Below, in pieces: positions 49,290 through 59,621 of a stretch of 64,000 bases of DNA. The position numbers and the translations under genes are program-made. The DNA comes from Methylophilaceae bacterium (GTDB taxonomy: Bacteria; Pseudomonadota; Gammaproteobacteria; Burkholderiales; Methylophilaceae), in assembly GCA_028823485.1 (NCBI GenBank), contig JAPKBG010000006.1, positions 50,154 to 114,153 of the forward strand. The letters are read 5' to 3'. The notes under the pieces are model-generated. The model was not told the origin of the DNA and made no database searches. It saw only the letters and a list, made by a program, of their open reading frames with translations. Each line of letters begins with the position of its first letter. Within the stretch, counting starts at the first letter, position 1.

Positions 49290-49318
49290 CTTGAAATTAA
49301 AATTGGCATCTCCATATA
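49290..49318 (+). promoter_or_regulatory. Sigma-32 type heat-shock promoter of grpE
   Basis: CTTGAAA at 49290-49296 and CTCCATAT at 49310-49317 are separated by 13 bases. This is close to the RpoH consensus CTTGAAA-N11-16-CCCATNT. It is about 50 bases before the grpE ATG. No CIRCE palindrome accompanies it. Confidence 0.75.
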
Positions 49319-49366
49319 CGGTTCAAGATAGCCAGTTCAAGCATTATTATAAGTATAGGAAAAACA

Positions 49367-49903
49367 ATGTCAGACGAAGAAAAGACACTAGAAGAAACCG
49401 CGGAAGATGTAGTGGAATCAACAGAAGCAGAAGCTCAAGTGGAAGAAATGACGCCTGAAGCAAGAGTTGAAGCGCTAGAGGCTGAGCTGGAAGAAGCAAA
49501 AGCACAAGTGTTATACGCTAAAGCAGACGGTGAAAATATTCGTCGGCGCTCTGCTGATGATATCGATAAAGCGCGTAAATTTGCACTAGAAAAATTCAGT
49601 GGTGAATTACTTGCGGTTAAAGACAGTTTAGACGGCGCGCTTGCGGTGGAAAGTGCAACAGTGGAGGGCTATAAAGATGGTGTGGAATTAACGGCTAAGC
49701 AGCTATTAACAGTGTTTGAGAAATTCAACATTGCTGAAGTGAATCCATTGAATGAAAAATTTGATCCAAATAAACACCAAGCGATTAGCACAGCAGATTC
49801 CGACATCGATTCAGACACGGTGTTATCCGTATTGCAAAAAGGCTACACATTGAATGGCCGTGTGCTTCGCCCTGCTTTGGTTGTGGTTTCAAAAGCGAAA
49901 TAG
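49367..49903 (+). CDS. grpE: Nucleotide exchange factor GrpE
   Basis: GrpE releases ADP from DnaK. The 178-residue protein has a Glu-rich disordered N-terminus, a long helix ([20 protein letters not shown]), the conserved [22 protein letters not shown], and the C-terminal beta-wing with [16 protein letters not shown] and [21 protein letters not shown]. Preceded by a sigma-32 promoter, followed by dnaK. Confidence 0.97.
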   Translation: MSDEEKTLEETAEDVVESTEAEAQVEEMTPEARVEALEAELEEAKAQVLYAKADGENIRRRSADDIDKARKFALEKFSGELLAVKDSLDGALAVESATVEGYKDGVELTAKQLLTVFEKFNIAEVNPLNEKFDPNKHQAISTADSDIDSDTVLSVLQKGYTLNGRVLRPALVVVSKAK

Positions 49904-49934
49904 CCATATTAAGGCCAGGGGTTTTAAAAGGGCA

Positions 49935-49962
49935 CTTGAAAAACAGAAGTCTATCCCAACCT
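49935..49962 (+). promoter_or_regulatory. Second sigma-32-like promoter, upstream of dnaK
   Basis: CTTGAAA at 49935-49941 and CCCAACCT at 49955-49962 have a 13-base spacer. The -35 is perfect, the -10 is imperfect. It would give dnaK its own heat-shock promoter in addition to read-through from grpE. Confidence 0.5.
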
Positions 49963-50054
49963 TTGGAGTAACGCAGTCGAAAACAACTATACGACTCAAA
50001 TCAGAGAGTTAAGTAAATATATTTAAAAGTAATTTAGGAATAAGGAATAAATAA

Positions 50055-51989
50055 ATGGGTAAAATTATTGGTATTGATTTAGGCACAACAAACTCTTGTG
50101 TCGCAGTAATGGAAGGCGGTAAGCCGCGCGTTATTGAAAATGCAGAGGGTGGTCGTACAACACCATCGATCATCGCTTATCCAAAAGATGGCGACGCCGA
50201 AATTTTAGCGGGTGCGCCCGCTAAGCGCCAAGCGGTTACAAATCCTGAGAATACACTTTACGCAGTGAAGCGTTTAATCGGTCGCCGTTTTGATGAGAAA
50301 GCTGTTCAAAAAGACATCAAATTGATGCCTTACAAAATTATTAAAGCTGACAATGGCGATGCATGGGTTGAAGTAAACGGCGAGAAAATGGCGCCACCTC
50401 AAGTATCTGCTGAAGTATTGCGTAAGATGAAGAAAACAGCTGAAGACTACCTTGGTGAAGAGGTAACAGAAGCAGTGATTACTGTGCCTGCTTACTTTAA
50501 TGATAGCCAGCGTCAAGCCACTAAAGATGCTGGCCGTATTGCTGGCTTAGAAATAAAACGTATTATTAACGAGCCTACCGCTGCTGCACTAGCGTTCGGT
50601 TTAGACAAACAAGAGGGTGATCGTAAGATTGCTGTATATGACTTAGGTGGTGGTACATTTGACGTATCGATCATTGAGATTTCTAGCATCGACGGCGAGC
50701 ATCAATTTGAAGTGCTTTCTACCAATGGTGATACATTCCTAGGTGGTGAAGACTTTGACAATCGTATTATTGACTACTTAGCTGACGAATTTAAAAAAGA
50801 TAACGACGGCTTAGACCTTCGTAACGATTTGCTTGCAAAACAGCGTTTGAAAGAAGCGGCTGAAAAAGCAAAAATTGAATTATCTTCAAGCACATCAACT
50901 GAAGTGAACCTACCTTATGTGACTGCAGATGCAACAGGTCCTAAGCATTTGGTTGTAAAAATTACCCGTGCGAAATTTGAAAGCATGGTTGAAGACTTAA
51001 TCGAGCGTACAACTAAACCTTGTACAACTGCGATGAAAGATGCTGGTGTAACTGGTTCTGACATTACTGACGTAATTTTAGTTGGCGGTCAAAGCCGTAT
51101 GCCTAAAGTGCAAGAGCAAGTAGAAAAAATCTTCGGCAAAGAGCCACGTAAAGATGTGAACCCTGACGAAGCAGTTTCTGTTGGTGCTGCGATTCAAGCT
51201 GGCGTACTACAGGGAGATGTGAAAGACGTATTGTTATTAGACGTGACTCCGTTATCTTTAGGTATTGAAACACTAGGCGGCGTGATGACGAAAGTCATCA
51301 AAAAGAATACAACGATTCCTACTAAGGCTTCACAAGTATTCTCTACTGCTGATGACAACCAAAATGCAGTAACGATTCAAGTGTTACAAGGCGAACGTGA
51401 AATGGCTACGGCTAATAAGTCACTAGGCCAATTCAACTTAAGCGATATTCCACCGGCACCACGTGGTCAACCGCAAATTGAAGTGACTTTTGATATTGAT
51501 GCGAATGGTATATTGCACGTATCGGCTAAAGATAAAGCCACTGGTAAAGAAAATAAAGTCACCATTAAAGCGAACTCTGGCCTAAGCGAAGAAGAAATTC
51601 AACGCATGGAAGAAGATGCAGAAACACATGCTGAAGAAGATAAAGCATTACGTGAATTAGTGGATGCACGCAACAGTGCTGACGGCATGATTCACAGCGT
51701 TAAGAAATCACTAACAGAATATGGTGATAAGCTGACTGATGATGAAAAAGCTAAGATTGAAGAAGCGATTAAAGACTTAGAAGACATCGTTAAAGATGGT
51801 GATAAAGAAACCATCGATACTAAAACAACAGCATTAATGGAAGCATCACAAATTCTAGGTGAGAAAGTAAATGCTGATGCTGATGCTGAAGCGAATACTG
51901 AAAGTGCTAAACCTAGTCAAGAAGGTGAAAAAACAGTCGATGCCGAAGTAGTAGATGCTGAGTTTGAAGAAGTGAAAAAAGAAGACTAA
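50055..51989 (+). CDS. dnaK: Molecular chaperone DnaK (Hsp70)
   Basis: DnaK is the ATP-driven Hsp70 chaperone. The 644-residue protein has the N-terminal ATPase signatures [32 protein letters not shown] and [14 protein letters not shown], the linker [16 protein letters not shown], the substrate-binding domain and the acidic C-terminus EFEEVKKED. GrpE precedes and DnaJ follows in the same direction. Confidence 0.98.
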   Translation: MGKIIGIDLGTTNSCVAVMEGGKPRVIENAEGGRTTPSIIAYPKDGDAEILAGAPAKRQAVTNPENTLYAVKRLIGRRFDEKAVQKDIKLMPYKIIKADNGDAWVEVNGEKMAPPQVSAEVLRKMKKTAEDYLGEEVTEAVITVPAYFNDSQRQATKDAGRIAGLEIKRIINEPTAAALAFGLDKQEGDRKIAVYDLGGGTFDVSIIEISSIDGEHQFEVLSTNGDTFLGGEDFDNRIIDYLADEFKKDNDGLDLRNDLLAKQRLKEAAEKAKIELSSSTSTEVNLPYVTADATGPKHLVVKITRAKFESMVEDLIERTTKPCTTAMKDAGVTGSDITDVILVGGQSRMPKVQEQVEKIFGKEPRKDVNPDEAVSVGAAIQAGVLQGDVKDVLLLDVTPLSLGIETLGGVMTKVIKKNTTIPTKASQVFSTADDNQNAVTIQVLQGEREMATANKSLGQFNLSDIPPAPRGQPQIEVTFDIDANGILHVSAKDKATGKENKVTIKANSGLSEEEIQRMEEDAETHAEEDKALRELVDARNSADGMIHSVKKSLTEYGDKLTDDEKAKIEEAIKDLEDIVKDGDKETIDTKTTALMEASQILGEKVNADADAEANTESAKPSQEGEKTVDAEVVDAEFEEVKKED

Positions 51990-52009
51990 TTTAACTTAGT
52001 CTCCTCAAG

Positions 52010-52039
52010 AATCGCTAGTGCCATTAAGTGCTAGCGATT
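52010..52039 (+). terminator. Hairpin between dnaK and dnaJ
   Basis: AATCGCTAG pairs perfectly with CTAGCGATT around a 12-base loop, and TTATTC follows. It begins 21 bases past the dnaK stop and probably terminates or attenuates transcription so that dnaJ is made at a lower level than dnaK. Confidence 0.6.
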
Positions 52040-52115
52040 TATTCACGTTTGAAATACCTGTTTAAACGGTCGTTTTAAACCTGACTTTTAATGCAACACA
52101 AAATAGATATTACTT

Positions 52116-53252
52116 ATGGCTGATAAAAAAGATTTTTATGAAGTACTAGGCGTTAACCAAGACGCATCGCAAGAGGAAATTAAAAAATCCTATCGCAAAC
52201 TCGCGATGAAGTTCCATCCTGACCGCAATCCAGATAACGCAAAAGCGGAAGAGCAGTTTAAAGAGGGTAAAGAAGCTTACGAAATACTCTCTGATGATCA
52301 AAAACGCGCGGCTTATGATCAGTATGGTCATGCTGGTGTTGATCGAAGCATGGGTGCTGGCGGTGGTGGTGCTGGCGACTTTAATGATGCTTTCGGCGAC
52401 ATCTTTGGTGACATCTTTGGTGGTGGAGGAGGCAGTGGCCGCGGTCAACAGCGCTCAAATGTCTACCGCGGTGCAGACTTACGCTACAACATGGAAGTCA
52501 CGCTAGAGCAAGTAGCTAAGGGCGCAGAAACCAAAATCCGCATTCCGGTCATGGCAACATGTGAGCCATGTAAAGGTTCTGGCGCCAAATCAGGGAAGTC
52601 AGCTTCAACTTGTGCCACCTGTGGTGGTCACGGCCAAGTACGTATGCAACAAGGCTTTTTCTCAGTCCAACAAACGTGTCCTAAATGTCATGGCACAGGT
52701 AAAACCATATCTAAGGCAGATGAGTGTAATACCTGTCATAGTGATGGCCGTACCAAACAACATAAAACACTCAACGTTAAAATCCCTGCTGGCGTCGATG
52801 AAGGTGATCGTATCCGCCTATCTGGCGAAGGCGAAGCTGGTGTCAATGGAGGCCCTACAGGTGACTTATATGTGGTTATTCACCTCAAGCAGCATGATAT
52901 GTTTGAACGTAAAGGCGGAAACCTGCATTGTGAAATGCCTGTGAGCTTCACAACAGCAGCACTGGGTGGTGAAATTGAAGTGCCAACTTTAGGTGGCTCA
53001 GCAAAAATGAAAGTACCAGCGGAAACGCAAACTGGTGCAGTCTTTAGATTGCGTGGCAAAGGCATTAAACCATTACGCTCAAGCGACTATGGTGATTTAA
53101 TGGTGCATGTCGTCATTGAAACGCCAGTAAAGCTAACTGAAAAACAAAAAGACTTATTGCGTGAATTTGAAACTAGCACCCAAGCGGATGCAGGCAAACA
53201 TAGTCCTAGAAATAAAAGCTGGTTAGATAAAGCCAAATCATTTTTTGATTAA
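52116..53252 (+). CDS. dnaJ: Chaperone protein DnaJ (Hsp40)
   Basis: DnaJ delivers clients to DnaK and stimulates its ATPase. The 378-residue protein has the J domain with HPD in [11 protein letters not shown] near residue 33, the Gly/Phe-rich linker ([18 protein letters not shown]), and four zinc-binding repeats: [24 protein letters not shown] and CNTCHSDG. The last has Ser in place of the first Gly of CxxCxGxG, a mild deviation. The C-terminal beta domains and dimerisation end are normal. Confidence 0.97.
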   Translation: MADKKDFYEVLGVNQDASQEEIKKSYRKLAMKFHPDRNPDNAKAEEQFKEGKEAYEILSDDQKRAAYDQYGHAGVDRSMGAGGGGAGDFNDAFGDIFGDIFGGGGGSGRGQQRSNVYRGADLRYNMEVTLEQVAKGAETKIRIPVMATCEPCKGSGAKSGKSASTCATCGGHGQVRMQQGFFSVQQTCPKCHGTGKTISKADECNTCHSDGRTKQHKTLNVKIPAGVDEGDRIRLSGEGEAGVNGGPTGDLYVVIHLKQHDMFERKGGNLHCEMPVSFTTAALGGEIEVPTLGGSAKMKVPAETQTGAVFRLRGKGIKPLRSSDYGDLMVHVVIETPVKLTEKQKDLLREFETSTQADAGKHSPRNKSWLDKAKSFFD

Positions 53253-53263
53253 CTTGTTACTTT

Positions 53264-53291
53264 AAAAAAGGTGCATATTGCACCCTTTTTT
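53264..53291. terminator. Rho-independent terminator after dnaJ
   Basis: GGTGCA and TGCACC pair around a three-base TAT loop, with A6 before and T5 after. It is 11 bases past the dnaJ stop. Confidence 0.9.
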
Positions 53292-53379
53292 ATGCTTACA
53301 AATCAGTTACATGGCTGTCATTAAACTGCAATACTCTGATGCTATAGTGTGTCCTCTTTCAACAAAAGAGGAAAATAAA

Positions 53380-53739
53380 ATGAATCAAAAGTTCATTCAA
53401 AAAACTTTACTTAGTAGCTTAATGATTGGCTTACTTGCTTTTAGCAACATCAATGCAAATGCAATGGGCTTCCAAAAAAACATCAATGACAATGGTACCG
53501 TTAGCCTTAATGGTCTTGTTGTTTCAGATGTTGCATTTTACGAAATGCTAGATAACGCAAACAAAGTATCTTTAAAGTTTGGCATGCCTGATTCAATTTC
53601 CACGCTGAAAAATGCTAATGGAAATCAAGAGGGTGTTATCTGGACTTATAAAAATGCAGTGAAAAAAGAAACGACAATTTTAGATGCGAATTTTGTCTTT
53701 ATTGCTGGTGTGTTCAAATACGTGACTTTGTCAAAATAG
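53380..53739 (+). CDS. Small secreted protein of unknown function
   Basis: The 119-residue protein starts with a clear signal peptide: MNQKF, a hydrophobic core LLSSLMIGLLAF and a cleavage site after NANA near residue 28. An AGAGGA ribosome-binding site precedes the ATG at 53380, so the longer open frame from 53278 is not used. The mature part has a KFGMPDSIST...GVIWTYKN pattern, loosely like small BamE-fold periplasmic proteins, but this is only a resemblance. Flanked by terminators on both sides, it is a single-gene transcript. Confidence 0.75.
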   Translation: MNQKFIQKTLLSSLMIGLLAFSNINANAMGFQKNINDNGTVSLNGLVVSDVAFYEMLDNANKVSLKFGMPDSISTLKNANGNQEGVIWTYKNAVKKETTILDANFVFIAGVFKYVTLSK

Positions 53740-53781
53740 TACGGAATCAAATAGCTAAACAGAGCAATTAGCTTAATGAAT

Positions 53782-53808
53782 AAAAAGCCTGTCCCTGCAG
53801 GCTTTTTT
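53782..53808. terminator. Rho-independent terminator
   Basis: AAAAAGCCTG and CAGGCTTTTT pair perfectly around a six-base loop (TCCCTG), 43 bases after the secreted-protein gene. Confidence 0.9.
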
Positions 53809-53851
53809 GCTATCTACTGAAGCTCAACTAAACGAGTAATGTGGCAATCGC

Positions 53852-54076
53852 CTATAACTCAGTCGTCGCATCAGCATAATCTTCATAATGCTTGCCATCG
53901 GTTTTTTTATACCAATACTTGCTATTCTATTCATCGCCTTCTATTTTATGCAATACGGCATGAATCCAGTTAGCCGAATCATCCGCATAGTCTTGAGCGA
54001 TTTTGTGAGCCGCATCCCAATCACCATCCAAGGCGAACTGGACTGCTTGTTTTAGGTACTCCATATTCTCATTCAT
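53852..54076 (-). pseudogene. Small conserved ORF with premature amber codon
   Basis: From ATG at 54076 the frame reads MNENMEYLKQAVQFALDGDW, then DAAHKIAQDYADD and NWIHAVLHKIEGDE, and reaches TAG at 53927-53929 (49 codons). The same frame goes on with NSKYWYKKTDGKHYEDYAD and a second TAG at 53852-53854. The downstream part has the same style as the upstream part (a helical-hairpin repeat ending in YWYxK), and full-length relatives I recall run about 70-80 residues. So either the short form is still made or the gene is recently broken. Function unknown. Confidence 0.6.
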
Positions 54077-54096
54077 ATGCGCGCTTTAAAATTCTC

Positions 54097-54197
54097 AGTG
54101 GGGTATAAAGTTGCAAGGCGTACGGCGCGGAAGAGCCGGAATGTACATTTAAGTAAATAGGGATTTTGAGCACCGCACAACGCAGCAACTTTCCCGC
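54097..54197. repeat. Candidate dispersed palindromic element
   Basis: AAAGTTGC at 54107-54114 and GCAACTTT at 54185-54192 are perfect inverted termini about 70 bases apart, with GGG/CCC continuing outward and internal short palindromes (GGCGCGG, CCGG, a CATTTAAGTAAATAG segment). The style (GC-rich ends, TGTACATT core) resembles dispersed intergenic repeats of Proteobacteria. Only this copy can be seen here. It lies between a small pseudogene and gloA. Confidence 0.4.
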
Positions 54198-54207
54198 ACT
54201 GTGGATT

Positions 54208-54609
54208 TTATCGTGGGTATTCAATCGTACCTTCTTGGATGAATTCAATCTTATAGCCATCAGGGTCTTCTGCGAATGCAATTACAATGGTGCTATGTTT
54301 CATAGGACCAGCCTCACGAATGACTTTTCCTCCTTTTTCTTTAACTAAATCACAAGCTTTATAGGCATTGTCTACCTCAATCGCAATATGGCCGAATGCA
54401 TTGCCTTGGTCATAGTCAGCTTGACCATAGTTATAGGTAAGCTCTAATACCGTATTGTCATACTCATTACCATAGCCGACGAATCCTAGTGTGAATTCAC
54501 CATCTGGGTAATCTTGTTGACGTAATAATTTCATCCCCAAGACGTCCGTGTAAAAATCTATAGATCGCTGTAAATTTCCGACTCTCAACATACTATGTAA
54601 AACACGCAT
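54208..54609 (-). CDS. gloA: Lactoylglutathione lyase (glyoxalase I)
   Basis: GloA converts the methylglyoxal-glutathione hemithioacetal to S-lactoylglutathione. The 133-residue vicinal-oxygen-chelate protein has the metal ligands His5 in [10 protein letters not shown], a Glu in VLELTYNYG near residue 56, His in [10 protein letters not shown] near residue 74, and Glu in KIEFIQ near residue 122. The set matches the short nickel-type bacterial enzyme. It follows the ferredoxin gene by nine bases. Confidence 0.96.
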   Translation of the reverse strand: MRVLHSMLRVGNLQRSIDFYTDVLGMKLLRQQDYPDGEFTLGFVGYGNEYDNTVLELTYNYGQADYDQGNAFGHIAIEVDNAYKACDLVKEKGGKVIREAGPMKHSTIVIAFAEDPDGYKIEFIQEGTIEYPR

Positions 54610-54618
54610 TACAATCCC

Positions 54619-55359
<741 letters not shown>

Positions 55360-55398
55360 TTACTCAGATGGAGTGCCTTAAATTATGCTTTAAACTAT

Positions 55399-55950
55399 TT
55401 AAAGGCATTTTAACAAATGATAATACACATTACCTGCTTTACTTTGTTTTAACACTTTCCAGTCAGCATTCGATTCAATTTTATACTCTGCTTCGGCATA
55501 CAAAACACCATCGTCAGCAAGGTGCTCGCCTAATATAGGGAGTAACTGATCTAACCATTGTTTCTGGTAAGGCGGGTCGCAAAAGATAAGGTCAAATTTC
55601 TGCTGATTGCCCGCTAAAAACTGCATTGCATCCATATTTAAAATTTGACAGTTTTCTGCTTTAAGTAAGGCTTGATTTTGACTCAGAGATTTGGCGGCTT
55701 GTTTTGAAAGCTCAACCATCACGACGCTTTTTGCATTGCGTGACAAAGCTTCAAAACTAAATACACCTGTTCCTGCAAAAATATCCAGACAGCTTCGACT
55801 TGTCATATCCTGTCCAAGCCAGTTAAACACGGTTTGCCGCACGCGTTCGGGCGAAGGCCTCAAACCATTAATATCAGGAAATTGAAGTAGTCTACTCCGC
55901 CATACCCCAGCATTAATTCTCACTGAATTTTGTTTTTTTACCATGCTCAC
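55399..55950 (-). CDS. rsmD: 16S rRNA (guanine-966-N2)-methyltransferase
   Basis: RsmD methylates G966 of 16S rRNA. The 183-residue class I methyltransferase has RPSPERVRQTVFNWL near residue 31, the SAM loop CLDIFAGTGVFSFEALSR near residue 54, and the catalytic LIFCDPPY near residue 121. The start may be the second Met. It heads the rsmD-coaD-ferredoxin-gloA run. Confidence 0.95.
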   Translation of the reverse strand: MSMVKKQNSVRINAGVWRSRLLQFPDINGLRPSPERVRQTVFNWLGQDMTSRSCLDIFAGTGVFSFEALSRNAKSVVMVELSKQAAKSLSQNQALLKAENCQILNMDAMQFLAGNQQKFDLIFCDPPYQKQWLDQLLPILGEHLADDGVLYAEAEYKIESNADWKVLKQSKAGNVYYHLLKCL

Positions 55951-56012
55951 TTAGTTTGTTACTTAATTCTATTCATTTTACTAGCATAACTTAATAGTTC
56001 ACCTAATTTTGA

Positions 56013-56430
56013 AAGCAACGTCTTAAAGGGCTTCAAGCATTAATGGTGCTTGATACAGCCCCCGAGCCACTTTTTGATGGGATTACTAAACTCGCCGCAG
56101 ATATTTCCGGCACTCCAATTGCACTTATTAGCTTAATCGACAAGGTCCATTAGTAGTTTAAATCCAATATTGGCTTAGAGGCTGCAACAGAAACCAACCG
56201 TGACATTGCTTTCTGCTCACATGCTATGTTACAAGAACAAGTTTTTGAAGTTTCCGATGCATCGTCAGATAAACGCTTCAAAAACAACCCTCTTGCCACG
56301 TAAGCACCAAAGAGTATTGAGCTCTACCCAAAAAATCATGCTTGAAAGGCTTGCACAAGTGACTTCTCAGGCCTTGGTAAATAGCCAACAAAGGGGAATG
56401 AGGCTAGTCAGTCAACCACGTTCAGCTCTC
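56013..56430 (+). pseudogene. GAF-domain protein pseudogene
   Basis: The frame from 56013 reads LKGLQALMVLDTAPEPLFDG, ITKLAADISGTPIALISLID, the opening of a GAF domain as found before GGDEF or kinase modules. Two consecutive TAG codons (56151-56156) stand where the family has QW. After them comes FKSNIGLEAATETNRDIAF, CSHAMLQEQVFEVSDA and FKNNPLAT, then TAA (56301). A later frame carries QRVLSSTQKIMLERLAQVTSQ, like the last GAF helix, so a middle piece has been deleted with a frameshift. No catalytic output domain follows. The surrounding 620-base gap between rsmD and the M16 gene has no other feature I can support. Confidence 0.75.
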
Positions 56431-56569
56431 CAGTAAATACAGCCATGTCGCGTAACATCGGTAACATAATGGTCGGCCAGAATAAACCCATTCAAGCAAT
56501 AGCAGCTTAACAAAAGACTTACTCAGGCACTTTAATTGCTTACATACAAGCCCGCTTTAATAGCCTGCG

Positions 56570-57868
56570 TTATTGAGCCCCAACAATCACTGATACAAAA
56601 TCATCAGGGTTCAAACGACGGTTAAAAGCCGATTTAATTTGCTTGGCAGTCACCTTACTCACCTCACGATTAAAGTCGTCTAAATAAGTCAGTGGCAGGC
56701 GATAAAAACCAATCATCGCAAGATAACCTAATATTTTACTATTACTATCTAAGCGCATAGGGAAGCCGCCCGTAATATTAGACTTAGCCTCCATTAACTC
56801 TTGCTCTGTAACCCCTTTTTGCATGAACGCAGACAACGTTTCGTTCACCACGGTTAACGCTTCATCTGTTTGCTCTTTTTTCGTTTGTAGCCCGATTTGA
56901 AATGCTCCCAACTCATGCATCGGCATAAAGTAGCTATAAACGCTGTAGACCAAACCACGCTTTTCTCGCACCTCTTCTGTCAGCCTGGAAACAAAGCCGC
57001 CACCCCCTAAAATATAGTTACCAACATAAAGTGGGAAGTAATCAGCATCGCCACGCTTAACGCCTGGATAACCCAAAAGAACATGTGCTTGACTAGCTGG
57101 ATGCTGAATTGATTTTTTAACTGCCGCTTTTGGAAATGGCACTGCAGGAATGCTGCTCTCACCAGCGGTTTGAGGTAAGCCTGCTGATAACACTTCAGCA
57201 ATGGCTGTTGCCTCTGCCTTTGTTAAATCTCCAATTATCGCAATAACAGCCCCTTTTGCATTGTAATGCTGCTGATAAAAAGCTTTCAAATCTTTGCTAG
57301 TCAACGCTTTCACCGTGTCAATTTCACCGTTCTCTTGCAAATGATAAGGGTGCGTCCCATACAGCGCTTGCATAAATGCTTTATTGGCAATGTAGGCTGG
57401 TTTTGTAGCAGCCTCTTGCAACCCAGACACGATTCTCGTTTTTTCTCGCGCTAAAACCGCTTCAGGAAAGTCTGGCTGATGCAATATAAGATTGAAAATT
57501 TCAAGTGCATTCTCCTGCTCACTACGCAGTGTGCGTAAACTAAAAGAGGCGCGGTCAGCATCGACACTACCGCCTCTTTGCGCTCCAATATCAGCAAAGG
57601 CATTGGTAATAGCTTCCTCATTCATACCAGCAGCACCTAGCGGCATCAAATGTTTAGTCACGCCGGCCAAGCCCGACGTGACTTCTGTATCGTATGCACT
57701 GCCCGCAGGGAAAGCAACACTCAAATCTAAAATGGGTAAATCATGATTTTCAACAAAGTAAACGCGGCTTCCCACGTTCGTTGTCCAATGCTGAATGTCG
57801 ACAGCCGCATGACTAATAGACGAAACAAAGCTAGCAAAAACTAAGAAAATAAATGGTAATGTTTTCAT
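56570..57868 (-). CDS. M16 family protease-like protein, non-catalytic
   Basis: A 432-residue M16 peptidase-type protein with an N-terminal signal peptide (LPFIFLVFASFVSSISHA). The zinc motif HxxEH is absent; the same position reads GLAGVTKHLMPLGAAG. It keeps the substrate-binding C-terminal motif GGFVSRLTEEVREKRGLVYSVYS with Arg and Tyr. Such proteins pair with a catalytic partner, here the gene just upstream (115-base gap). They probably act in the periplasm. Confidence 0.88.
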   Translation of the reverse strand: MKTLPFIFLVFASFVSSISHAAVDIQHWTTNVGSRVYFVENHDLPILDLSVAFPAGSAYDTEVTSGLAGVTKHLMPLGAAGMNEEAITNAFADIGAQRGGSVDADRASFSLRTLRSEQENALEIFNLILHQPDFPEAVLAREKTRIVSGLQEAATKPAYIANKAFMQALYGTHPYHLQENGEIDTVKALTSKDLKAFYQQHYNAKGAVIAIIGDLTKAEATAIAEVLSAGLPQTAGESSIPAVPFPKAAVKKSIQHPASQAHVLLGYPGVKRGDADYFPLYVGNYILGGGGFVSRLTEEVREKRGLVYSVYSYFMPMHELGAFQIGLQTKKEQTDEALTVVNETLSAFMQKGVTEQELMEAKSNITGGFPMRLDSNSKILGYLAMIGFYRLPLTYLDDFNREVSKVTAKQIKSAFNRRLNPDDFVSVIVGAQ

Positions 57869-57983
57869 TCTAAAACCTTAAAAAAATAATACAACTATTT
57901 GTTATCTAGAAATCAAGAGAAAAGCACTAAACGAGACGAGGTAATTTGTAACAACTTACCGTGACGGACCTTGGTCTTAATCA

Positions 57984-59372
57984 TTAGCGTGCATGAGGGC
58001 GCCCTTGTGGCTTTTTATTTGGATTCATTGGCTGTGGATCTAATGTAACTACCGTCATACGATCTTGAATCAAGTATTTTTTAGCCACCGCTTTGACCTG
58101 CTCAGACGTCACACCATTCAACTTTTCAGCATAGCCATTCAACAAGCGCCAGCTATACCCCATCGTCTCTAGCTGGCCAATTTGCATGGCTTGATAAAAC
58201 ATAGAGTCACGCTTATATACATCCGCTGCTACTTCTGCAGCTTTCACACGATCTAATTCTTTTTGCGTCACGCCACTGGTTTTAATCAACTCAATTTGCG
58301 CTAGCAATGCCTCCTCTAGATTGGCAACCGTTTTACCCTCTGCCGGCGTGCCAGATAATTCAAATAAGGATTGCTGCCCTCGTGATGCACTACCGTAGCC
58401 AGCATCAGCACTTAAAGCGATAGACGTATCACGCACGAGGTTTTGATGTAGCCGTGCAGAAGCATTGCCACTTAACACCCCCGCCAGCACTTCAAGCGCA
58501 TACGTTTCCCAGTCGGCATCCGTGCTTCTTCCTAAATTTGGCAGTATTGGTGCATGAAAGCCCATGGTTAGATAAGGTAGCTTTCCCGGTGCTTTGACTA
58601 CGGCACGACGCTCACCCAGCTGTATAGGCTCTACTTGTGGTTTACGCAGCGGTAAATTTTTCGCTTTTATCGGTCCAAAATATTGCTTCACTAATGTAAA
58701 CACAGCCTGAGCTTTCACATCCCCAACAACCACCAAGGTTGCATTATTAGGTGCATACCAACGTTGATACCATTCACGCGCATCATCTGCGGTCATATTT
58801 TTTAAGTCATTCATATGCCCAACAACAGGTCGGCCATAAGGGTGTGCTCGATAAGCTAACGCTTGAAATTGCTCATTCACTTTTGATTGCGGCTTATCAT
58901 CAGTGCGCCAACGACGCTCCTCCATCACCACTTTAATTTCTTTAGCAAACTCCTCATTAGTAATGATTAAGTTAGCCATGCGGTCTGCTTCCAACCTCAG
59001 TGCTAAAGACAGTTTTGATTTTTCTAACTGTTGAAAGTAAGTCGTGAAATCCATACCCGTAAAAGCATTTTCTTTACCGCCCGCTGCGGCAATCAAGCGT
59101 GAAAACTGACCTTGTTTAACCTGCTGGGTACCTTTAAACATCATATGTTCCAACACGTGTGCCACGCCCGTTTTACCATTCACCTCATCTAAGCCACCAG
59201 CTCTGTACCACAGCTGTGACACAACCACAGGTGATCGATGATCTTCTTGCACAAAAATCTGCATGCCATTCTCAAGAGTCAGCGCTTCTACTTTTATATC
59301 AGCTGTAGCACTCCCTGAAAAAACAAATAGACCAAACAACAAACCAATGAAACTAAAGAATTTCTTATACAC
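57984..59372 (-). CDS. M16 family zinc metalloprotease, catalytic
   Basis: A 462-residue periplasmic zinc protease (signal peptide FIGLLFGLFVFSGSATA). The inverted zinc motif is HVLEHMMFKGT near residue 70, with the distal Glu in the helix EFAKEIKVVMEERR near residue 150. The C-terminal domain includes a degenerate Arg/Tyr pair region. Located before its non-catalytic partner and divergent from ftsY, an arrangement common in Betaproteobacteria. Confidence 0.92.
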   Translation of the reverse strand: MYKKFFSFIGLLFGLFVFSGSATADIKVEALTLENGMQIFVQEDHRSPVVVSQLWYRAGGLDEVNGKTGVAHVLEHMMFKGTQQVKQGQFSRLIAAAGGKENAFTGMDFTTYFQQLEKSKLSLALRLEADRMANLIITNEEFAKEIKVVMEERRWRTDDKPQSKVNEQFQALAYRAHPYGRPVVGHMNDLKNMTADDAREWYQRWYAPNNATLVVVGDVKAQAVFTLVKQYFGPIKAKNLPLRKPQVEPIQLGERRAVVKAPGKLPYLTMGFHAPILPNLGRSTDADWETYALEVLAGVLSGNASARLHQNLVRDTSIALSADAGYGSASRGQQSLFELSGTPAEGKTVANLEEALLAQIELIKTSGVTQKELDRVKAAEVAADVYKRDSMFYQAMQIGQLETMGYSWRLLNGYAEKLNGVTSEQVKAVAKKYLIQDRMTVVTLDPQPMNPNKKPQGRPHAR

Positions 59373-59621
59373 CTGGACCTCATCTTCTTTTACATATAGA
59401 CAAACTAAAAAACACCCATATCATAGTAGGTCGCTAAGTCCCGACCCTTTGAACTACGGCTATGATTATTTAATGTTTCGACAGCAATATCAATCAAAGC
59501 GTTCAGTTTAAGTTATGGCTATATTCATTATTATTCGGTTAGTCCTTAATACCCATTGAATAGTTAGAAGCTTCTGATAAAAGTGCAGTAAAATAAGCCT
59601 TATCCCTTTTGAAGAATTGTT

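Noticed and set aside
52010..52039. Inverted repeat between dnaK and dnaJ as a CIRCE
   Set aside because: The arms AATCGCTAG/CTAGCGATT do not match TTAGCACTC; it fits a terminator-type hairpin.
53278..53379. Upstream extension of the secreted protein
   Set aside because: The ATG at 53380 has a good ribosome-binding site and begins a normal signal peptide; the extension overlaps the dnaJ terminator.
59373..59621. Gap between the M16 protease and ftsY searched for an RNA gene
   Set aside because: No tRNA-like cloverleaf, strong hairpin or conserved motif can be seen; it probably holds only two divergent promoters.
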